A stretch of 23,400 nt of DNA from a virus. Under the pieces are notes generated by a model. That model was given only the letters and a program-made list of their open reading frames with translations, was not told the DNA's origin and did not search any database. The position numbers and the translations under genes are program-made. Shown here piece by piece: positions 18,436-23,400 of this stretch. The stretch covers positions 1 through 23,400 of IMG/VR virus record IMGVR_UViG_3300035034_000006; one strand, given 5' to 3'. Each line of letters starts with the position of its first letter. Position 1 is the first letter of the stretch.

Positions 18436-18443
18436 TATTTAGT
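18436..18443 (-). promoter_or_regulatory. Late-promoter-like box for the baseplate operon
   Basis: On the minus strand this reads ACTAAATA and is followed by CT, sharing TAAATACT with the boxes before genes 25 and 6. The T4 late consensus is TATAAATA; this copy has two mismatches at its 5' end. A start near 18430 would leave a short leader with GGAG before the ATG at 18413. It adjoins the gp55 promoter on the other strand. Confidence 0.5.
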
Positions 18444-18471
18444 TGACAAATTTAACTACGTGTATTATAAT
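18443..18471 (+). promoter_or_regulatory. Consensus sigma70-type promoter for gp55
   Basis: TTGACA at 18443-18448 and TATAAT at 18466-18471 are separated by exactly 17 bases, a full match to the consensus of the bacterial housekeeping sigma factor. Transcription would start near 18478, about 10 bases before the AGGAGG of gp55. A perfect host-type promoter fits early expression of the late sigma factor. Confidence 0.88.
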
Positions 18472-18487
18472 AATAAATATACACCTT

Positions 18488-18493
18488 AGGAGG
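18488..18493 (+). promoter_or_regulatory. Ribosome binding site that fixes the gp55 TTG start
   Basis: AGGAGG stands six bases before the TTG at 18500. It decides the start of gp55, which has no ATG in a suitable position. A rare start codon behind a full-strength ribosome site may tune the amount of late sigma factor. Confidence 0.8.
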
Positions 18494-18499
18494 TACTTT

Positions 18500-19399
18500 T
18501 TGAGAAAACGCAACTATCTAAATAATAAAGACATATTAGTACAAATTCATAAGTCAAAAAATACGTTTTGTAGCTTCGCTCTACCCGAGTACAACTCATA
18601 TGATCTTATCTTAACCAATGTCGAAGATATTCATATTCCTACTACAAAGGAAACCGACGAGGAAGGCAACGAAGTCCCAGTTTATGGTTCTGTTGACCGT
18701 GCAAAGCGGGCCAAAGCCAAGAAGCTGAGCTCACAAGCATACGAAGCCCGCAAACTTGCTGGTGAGAAAGTTAAACAAGCAGAATGCGAAGTATATGTGG
18801 ACAGCATTACTACAGAGGAACTTGTCTTTCGAGTAATGACGTTTGATCATATACCGGAGGCACCTGGCAGGAAACGCACCCCAAAGACAGTAGCAGACAC
18901 CAAGATAAAACTCAACTTTCCGCCGTTTAAGCACTATAAATTCGACGACGAAGGCAAGGTGATCCTTGTGGGGAAGAGTCACTGGAAGGGAGATTTAGAC
19001 TACGGACACTTTGATCGAGAACACGGCCAAGCTACGAACGAGCTAGCCAAGATGTGGATAAAGTTGTGTGAACGCTATGCTACACGAGGAAATGTGCGCG
19101 GTTATACCTACAACGACGAGATGCGTGGCCAAGCAATCCTGCAACTGTCACAGATCGGTCTACAGTTTGACGAAAGCAAGTCCGACAATCCGTTTGCTTA
19201 CTACACCGCCGCAGTAACCAATAGTTTTGTTCGCGTAATCAACATAGAAAAGCGCAACCAAAATATCCGTGACGATATTCTTGAGATGAACGACCTGACT
19301 CCTAGCTACACACGTCAGCAACTAGGACAGTGGGAAACAGAGGTCAAACGCAACGACGACGATCTAGAGAACGAACGGCGCAACAGCAACGACGACTAA
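18500..19399 (+). CDS. 55: Late-transcription sigma factor gp55, long form with TTG start
   Basis: gp55 is the sigma-like factor that directs host RNA polymerase to T4-type late promoters. The start chosen is a TTG at 18500, because AGGAGG at 18488-18493 stands six bases before it and because a promoter just upstream excludes the earlier in-frame TTG at 18443. This gives 299 residues against 185 in T4. The N-terminal RNYLNNKDIL matches the T4 start (YNYVNNKELL). The sigma core is at about 178-262: MWIKLCERYATRGNVRGYTY, NDEMRGQAILQL, FDESKSDNPFAYYTAAVTNS, VRVINIEKRNQN. Between these parts lie about 155 residues absent from T4 gp55, including a Lys/Ala-rich helix near 66-95 and a beta-rich part. 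The C-terminus is polar (DLENERRNSNDD) and lacks the hydrophobic clamp-binding tail of T4 gp55. The gene has its own strong sigma70-type promoter. Confidence 0.87.
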   Translation: MRKRNYLNNKDILVQIHKSKNTFCSFALPEYNSYDLILTNVEDIHIPTTKETDEEGNEVPVYGSVDRAKRAKAKKLSSQAYEARKLAGEKVKQAECEVYVDSITTEELVFRVMTFDHIPEAPGRKRTPKTVADTKIKLNFPPFKHYKFDDEGKVILVGKSHWKGDLDYGHFDREHGQATNELAKMWIKLCERYATRGNVRGYTYNDEMRGQAILQLSQIGLQFDESKSDNPFAYYTAAVTNSFVRVINIEKRNQNIRDDILEMNDLTPSYTRQQLGQWETEVKRNDDDLENERRNSNDD

Positions 19400-19406
19400 A
19401 AACCCT

Positions 19407-19435
19407 TTGACAACAACGACTTAGTAGTGTATACT
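19407..19435 (+). promoter_or_regulatory. Sigma70-type promoter for gp47-gp46
   Basis: TTGACA at 19407-19412 and TATACT at 19430-19435 have a 17-base spacer, with one mismatch from consensus. The site lies in the 56-base gap after gp55 and would start transcription near 19442, just before GGAGG and the gp47 ATG. It allows the recombination genes to be read independently of the gp55 promoter. Confidence 0.85.
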
Positions 19436-19455
19436 TTATAAAACTGGAGGAATAA

Positions 19456-20466
19456 ATGTTCAAGAAAGCTGCCGTGTTTACGGACCTACACCTAGGGTTG
19501 AAAGGAAACTCTAAGATACACAACCAGGACTGTGAAGAATTCATAGACTGGTATATTGACGAGGCTAAAAAAGCAGGTTGTGAAACTGGCATCTTTTGCG
19601 GGGACTATCATCACAATCGCAACACGCTGAATATTTCAACTATGAACAGTTCCTTGAGGATTTTAGAAAAACTAGGCAGTGCTTTTGAACAGTTTTTCTT
19701 TTTTCCAGGAAATCACGACCTGTATTACAAAGACAAACGTGACGTTCACTCTGTCGAATTTGGCAAACACATACCCGGCATAACTATTGTTAACGAAATC
19801 ACGGAGCGAGACGATGTTGCCCTTGTTCCGTGGTTAGTAGGCGACGAATGGAAGAAAATGGAAAAGCTAAAGTCGAAATACCTCTTCGGACATTTTGAAC
19901 TGCCTAGCTTTTATATGAACGCAATGGTACAGATGCCAGACCACGGTGACTTAAAAGCACAGCACTTTAAGAATCAAGAGTACGTGTTCTCTGGACACTT
20001 CCACAAGCGACAGAAGAAAGGAAAAATTCATTACATTGGTAATGCTTTTCCTCACAACTACGCAGACGCTTGGGACGATGCCCGCGGTATGATGATACTT
20101 GACAAGGAAAACGACGGCGAACCTGTGTTTATCGATTGGCCAAATGCTCCTAAGTACCGCACAGTAAAGCTGTCAGCGCTTCTAGATGAGAATAGTAACA
20201 TCATCAAGAGCAAGATGTACTTGCGAGTAACCATTGACATACCGATTTCGTTCGAAGAAGCAAGTTTTATCAAAGAAACATTCATCAATCAGTACCACTG
20301 TCGCGAGATTACACTAATTCCGCAGAAGCAAGTGGAAGAAATGTCGTCGGACATTAATATCGAGCACTTTGAAAGCGTGGACCAGATCGTTTCTAACGAA
20401 ATTACTGCCATTGACTCTGACAACTTTGATAAGAAAATGCTGTTAGACATCTACAACGAGTTATAA
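19456..20466 (+). CDS. 47: Recombination endonuclease subunit gp47 (Mre11-like)
   Basis: This 336-residue protein is the metal-dependent nuclease subunit of the T4-type gp46-gp47 complex, which resects DNA ends for recombination-dependent replication and repair. The calcineurin-like phosphoesterase motifs are all visible in order: D10-L-H12, GD at 49-50 followed by YHHN, GNHD at 85-88, GHFE at 145-148 and GHFH at 180-183. The length is near T4 gp47 (339). GGAGG stands before the ATG. The gene has its own sigma70-type promoter after gp55, and gp46 follows after three bases, so the two subunits should be made together. Confidence 0.96.
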   Translation: MFKKAAVFTDLHLGLKGNSKIHNQDCEEFIDWYIDEAKKAGCETGIFCGDYHHNRNTLNISTMNSSLRILEKLGSAFEQFFFFPGNHDLYYKDKRDVHSVEFGKHIPGITIVNEITERDDVALVPWLVGDEWKKMEKLKSKYLFGHFELPSFYMNAMVQMPDHGDLKAQHFKNQEYVFSGHFHKRQKKGKIHYIGNAFPHNYADAWDDARGMMILDKENDGEPVFIDWPNAPKYRTVKLSALLDENSNIIKSKMYLRVTIDIPISFEEASFIKETFINQYHCREITLIPQKQVEEMSSDINIEHFESVDQIVSNEITAIDSDNFDKKMLLDIYNEL

Positions 20467-20469
20467 TCA

Positions 20470-22242
20470 ATGATAAAAATTAAGGACCTAACGGTTCGCA
20501 ACTTTATGAGTGTAGGCAACATTACACAAGCTGTGGACTTTAACAAAGAAAAACTTACTTTAGTACTAGGCGAGAACTTAGACCAGGGCGGAGATGATAA
20601 TGGATCACGCAACGGCACTGGTAAAACTTCTATTATTAACGCCCTTAGCTATGCGCTTTACGGTACTGCCCTTACAAATATTAGGAAAAATAATCTAATA
20701 AACAAGACCAACAGTAAAGGTATGCTAGTAACGCTACATTTTGAGAAGGACGGATTAGATTATCGCATAGAACGCGGTAGGGCTCCTAATTTCCTAAAGT
20801 TCTACATCAATAATCACGAACAAGAGATAATTGATGAGTCTCAAGGCGATAGTCGCAAAACTCAAGAAACAATTAATGCACTGTTAGGCATGAGCCACGA
20901 TATGTTCAAGCATATTGTTGCCCTAAACACCTATACCGAGCCGTTTCTTAGTATGCGGACCAACGACCAACGGGCAATTATTGAGCAGCTCTTGGGCATT
21001 ACTATCCTGTCTGAGAAAGCAGAGGTACTAAAGGAAAAGGCTAGGGCAGTTAAGGCAAGAATCGTAGAAGAGACCCTAAAGATCGATGCTATACAAACTG
21101 CTAACAGTAAAATTGACCAAACAATAAAAAGTCTTGGCACAAAACAGAAGATGTGGAACAATAAGAAGCAGCAAGACATCGTAAACCTTAAAAGGGCAAT
21201 CTCTGAGCTCGAACATCTTGATATTAACAAGGAACTTGAGGATCACGAGATGCTTTCCAATTGGACCGACCTCAATAACAAGGTCGTTGCGCTCCGCAAG
21301 GAAAAAAGCACGTTAGAGAGCGCTCTAACACGCGCTGAGAAGACGGTTAAGAAGGTACAACAGGACATTGACGGTCTCGAAGACGCAAAGTGCTACGCTT
21401 GTGAACAAGAACTACACGCAGATAAGAAAAAAGAGATTCTTGACAAGAAATCTAAAGAATACGATGACGCAATGCTGTATCACACTGAGGTTACTACCAA
21501 GTTCGAAAAGGTTATGGCAGATCTCAATGAGATTGGTGACCTATACGGTAGACCCAACACGTTTTACGAAACAATGAAGGAAGCATACGAGCATCAGAAC
21601 AACGTTGCCAGTATCCAGCAGGCGCTTGAGGCAAAATCCAACGATGAGGATCCTTATCAGAGCCAGATTGACGAATTACAGACCGAAGCCATCCAAGAGA
21701 TTAGTTGGGGAGCAGTAAACGACCTTACTAACATCAAAGAGCACCAAGAGTTTCTACTCAAGCTGCTTACAAACAAGGATAGCTTCATTCGTAAGAAGAT
21801 TATTGACCAGAATCTTGCGTACCTGAACCACAGACTATCGTATTACTTGGATAGACTAGGGTTACCGCACCAAGTTACGTTTCAAAATGACCTGAACGTA
21901 GAAATTACCCAATTAGGCCAAGACCTTGACTTTGACAACTTGTCACGAGGCGAACGAAACAGGCTTATACTAGGTCTTAGCTTTGCTTTCCGGGACGTTT
22001 GGGAGAGTTTATATCAGAACGTTAACTTGTTATTCATTGATGAGCTAATAGACAGCGGCCTTGATAGTGCCGGCGTAGAGAGTGCGTTGTCGGTGCTCAA
22101 GAAGATTGGCAGAGAACGCGAAAAGAACATTTTCCTAATCTCCCACAAGGACGAACTGATCGGACGGGTGAATCACATTCTTAAGGTTATCAAAGACGGT
22201 GGCTTTACTGCCTACGCAAACGATGTGGATGTAGTAGAGTAA
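20470..22242 (+). CDS. 46: Recombination endonuclease subunit gp46 (Rad50/SMC-like ATPase)
   Basis: This 590-residue protein is the ATPase partner of gp47. The Walker A motif is GSRNGTGKT at 45-53, following an Asp/Gly-rich GENLDQGGDD. Two long Lys/Glu-rich coiled-coil arms flank a zinc-hook CYAC at 308-311. The ABC signature is LSRGE at 491-495 and Walker B is LLFIDE at 520-525, followed by the D-loop-like DSGLD. All elements needed for ATP-driven dimerisation and hook pairing are therefore present. T4 gp46 has 560 residues. The start lies three bases after the gp47 stop and lacks a strong ribosome site, so it probably depends on coupling. The next gene starts one base after its stop. Confidence 0.96.
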   Translation: MIKIKDLTVRNFMSVGNITQAVDFNKEKLTLVLGENLDQGGDDNGSRNGTGKTSIINALSYALYGTALTNIRKNNLINKTNSKGMLVTLHFEKDGLDYRIERGRAPNFLKFYINNHEQEIIDESQGDSRKTQETINALLGMSHDMFKHIVALNTYTEPFLSMRTNDQRAIIEQLLGITILSEKAEVLKEKARAVKARIVEETLKIDAIQTANSKIDQTIKSLGTKQKMWNNKKQQDIVNLKRAISELEHLDINKELEDHEMLSNWTDLNNKVVALRKEKSTLESALTRAEKTVKKVQQDIDGLEDAKCYACEQELHADKKKEILDKKSKEYDDAMLYHTEVTTKFEKVMADLNEIGDLYGRPNTFYETMKEAYEHQNNVASIQQALEAKSNDEDPYQSQIDELQTEAIQEISWGAVNDLTNIKEHQEFLLKLLTNKDSFIRKKIIDQNLAYLNHRLSYYLDRLGLPHQVTFQNDLNVEITQLGQDLDFDNLSRGERNRLILGLSFAFRDVWESLYQNVNLLFIDELIDSGLDSAGVESALSVLKKIGREREKNIFLISHKDELIGRVNHILKVIKDGGFTAYANDVDVVE

Positions 22243-22243
22243 A

Positions 22244-23086
22244 ATGACTAAGAAACAGGAAACCGTAACTGAAAAAATGGATAGGATGCGGGCAATATCT
22301 AATAAAGGTAAGCCACAAGAACCAGAAGACTATCGCAAAGTCAGTGATGAGGAGTTTACTGATAGTCACGATGCGCTTACCAAAGCATACCTTGACTATT
22401 TCGATGCGTATTTCCTGTATCTTAAACAAGATTCAGTAAGAACCTACTACGCTTGCCAGAAGAGACTCAAGCACCTTACTGCGACGGCTAAATTATTACA
22501 GCTGGACTGTCAAGACAACTTTTATAAAAATAGATTACGTCAGGTGTACGCAAACAAAGGAAAAAGAATGGCAAGCATGAGTAAGACTAAAGGAAAAACG
22601 TTTGAGAGAGAGATAGCAAAGTTTCTCTCGCAGTCCTATAATAATAGTTTTACAAGAGTGCCTGATTCAGGGGCATTTACTGGTGGGAAGAACGCGCACC
22701 GTAGAGATACACTGTCTGAAGGACAGATCAGAGCACACAAAGGCGACATTATTCCGCCAGACGACTGGAAGTACTTCAACTGCGAATGTAAGAACTACGC
22801 AGACTTCAGTTTTCATCAACTGTTTACACAAAGTCCAGTTCCTATCTTAGAACTTTGGCTAGAACAAACACTAGAAGCAGCAGACCCGGGCGATATTAGT
22901 ATATTGTTCATGAAATTCAACCGCAAAGGCAAATATGTGGCATACTTAATGCCAGAACCATTCTACACCATCAGGCACTTAGATTATATCGACAAAGGCG
23001 GCAACGTTTGGCGCATTACAGGCTTTGATGACTTCTTTGAACACAACACCATTAACTTTGAGGCACGTTGTAAAACAATTTCTTAA
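22244..23086 (+). CDS. PD-(D/E)XK nuclease with helical N-terminal domain
   Basis: I do not recognise a named T4 gene. The C-terminal half (about 112-280) looks like a PD-(D/E)XK nuclease of the resolvase type: KGKTFEREIAKFLS gives the first acidic residue (E121 or E123), KGDIIPP gives D168, and FNCECKNY gives the E181-x-K183 pair, followed by YADFSFHQLF. The N-terminal half (about 30-105) is helical, with many Tyr, Lys and Asp. At residue 109 an in-frame ATG (22568) follows AAAGGA at a good distance, so a shorter nuclease-only product is possible. The gene starts one base after gp46 and is probably coupled to it. This suggests a role with gp46-gp47 in processing recombination intermediates, for example as a Holliday-junction or branched-DNA nuclease. 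The substrate is inference. Confidence 0.8.
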   Translation: MTKKQETVTEKMDRMRAISNKGKPQEPEDYRKVSDEEFTDSHDALTKAYLDYFDAYFLYLKQDSVRTYYACQKRLKHLTATAKLLQLDCQDNFYKNRLRQVYANKGKRMASMSKTKGKTFEREIAKFLSQSYNNSFTRVPDSGAFTGGKNAHRRDTLSEGQIRAHKGDIIPPDDWKYFNCECKNYADFSFHQLFTQSPVPILELWLEQTLEAADPGDISILFMKFNRKGKYVAYLMPEPFYTIRHLDYIDKGGNVWRITGFDDFFEHNTINFEARCKTIS

Positions 23087-23099
23087 AACTTCTCACACT

Positions 23100-23128
23100 T
23101 AGGCACATTTAACAACTCATAGGCACAC
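23100..23128 (+). repeat. Short direct repeat TAGGCACA
   Basis: TAGGCACA occurs at 23100-23107 and 23120-23127, exactly 20 bases apart, about two DNA turns. The pair lies just before a promoter-like site and after the nuclease gene. It could be an operator, but two copies of eight bases can arise by chance. Confidence 0.4.
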
Positions 23129-23154
23129 AACCAGCACTGTTTGGTCGGGAATGC

Positions 23155-23182
23155 TCGACTCATCAAGAGTTTGCGATATAAT
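23155..23182 (+). promoter_or_regulatory. Possible sigma70-type promoter before the right-edge non-coding stretch
   Basis: TATAAT at 23177-23182 has TCGACT (four of six matches to TTGACA) 16 bases upstream at 23155-23160. The -10 lies inside a perfect 13-base palindrome (23174-23186). Transcription would start near 23189 and run rightward into the stretch with several hairpins. Confidence 0.45.
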
Positions 23183-23400
23183 ATCGTCGACGGATATCGA
23201 TGCGCTGGAAGGCAAAAGCTAACTAAAGGCTTTAAAAGAAGTAGGCGCTGTGAAAAAGATACAACCTACAGGCAAGTAATTTCGCTTAATAGGGATTAAC
23301 TGCCATCCGTTGATATTGTGAAGCTAGAGTAAGGGGTACCGGTCAACCGCCTCTGATACAGAAATGTAAATCTCTTTTATTAAGATGGTGACGCTCACTC

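Larger units (their letters stand above)
23087..23400 (+). other. Stretch without a convincing gene; possible structured RNA
   Basis: All frames are broken or short here, and no ribosome site precedes the few short open frames. Several small stems follow one another on the plus strand: 23215-23233 (AAAGC/GCTTT), 23241-23269 (GTAGG/CCTAC with inner TGT/ACA), 23271-23304 (GGC-AGT-AAT with ATT-ACT-GCC), a longer-range GTTGA/TCAAC pair (23309-23347), 23352-23362 (TCTG/CAGA) and 23378-23388 (GTGA/TCAC). No tRNA cloverleaf or terminator is visible. It could be a regulatory region or the beginning of a phage non-coding RNA that continues beyond the edge. Confidence 0.4.

Noticed and set aside
18443-18499. 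In-frame TTG at 18443 as the start of gp55
   Set aside because: This TTG is part of the TTGACA promoter box and would be upstream of the transcription start. AGGAGG clearly points to the TTG at 18500.
23151-23279. ATG frame ending in ALEGKS, stop, then an open tail ending in QPTGK
   Set aside because: A TAA stop after 23 codons breaks it, and nothing upstream extends it. It might be a decayed gene but there is no match to support that.
23141-23299. 52-codon frame with TTG start in the right-edge stretch
   Set aside because: It has no ribosome site, no ATG and an Arg/Lys-rich composition that fits no family I know. A stretch of this length without stops is expected by chance among six frames.
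23200-23400. tRNA, tmRNA or self-splicing intron in the right-edge stretch
   Set aside because: I found no cloverleaf with a T-loop, no tmRNA-like ends and no group I or group II core sequence on either strand.

Overview
This window is part of the genome of a T4-like contractile-tailed phage, most like the marine T4 relatives that infect cyanobacteria, SAR11 and other marine bacteria. The evidence is a full baseplate gene run (48/54-like, 53, hub, 5, 25, 6 and a giant protein in the gene 7 slot) on the minus strand. It faces a run of T4-type regulatory and recombination genes (55, 47, 46, then a nuclease) on the plus strand. The giant structural protein, the collagen-like and C-terminal parts of gp5, and the long form of gp55 resemble marine T4-like phages rather than enteric ones. 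No photosynthesis gene, tRNA, integrase or insertion sequence is visible, so the host cannot be fixed from this window.

Layout. Bases 1-18413 are one tightly packed minus-strand block read right to left: tail-tube cap (gp48/gp54-like), wedge gp53, an 881-residue hub-type protein, needle/hub gp5 with a lysozyme domain, wedge gp25, wedge gp6, and a giant virion protein of at least 2704 residues that runs off the left edge. Several junctions overlap as TAATG or abut directly, which implies translational coupling. Late-promoter-like boxes containing TAAATACT on the minus strand precede the 48-like gene, 25 and 6. Bases 18500-23086 are the plus-strand block. It holds gp55 (late sigma factor), gp47 and gp46 (Mre11/Rad50-type recombination nuclease) and a PD-(D/E)XK nuclease. 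Excellent sigma70-type promoters (TTGACA-17-TATAAT and TTGACA-17-TATACT) lie before gp55 and gp47. Bases 23087-23400 have no convincing gene but hold a promoter-like site, a short direct repeat and a series of hairpins.

How it works together. The plus-strand genes look like early or middle genes read by host-type RNA polymerase. They supply recombination-dependent replication (46/47, perhaps with the new nuclease) and the sigma factor gp55. gp55 would then switch on the late boxes that drive the baseplate block. The early gp55 promoter and the late box of the baseplate operon sit back to back in about 40 bp, making this junction the control point of the window.

Most unusual points: the giant gene 7-slot protein with cupredoxin-like and FG-GAP-like parts; gp5 with its lysozyme domain moved to the C-terminus, after the beta-helical needle; gp55 with a roughly 155-residue insertion and no visible clamp-binding tail; a two-part nuclease gene with an internal start after 46; and the uncharacterised, possibly structured non-coding stretch at the right edge.
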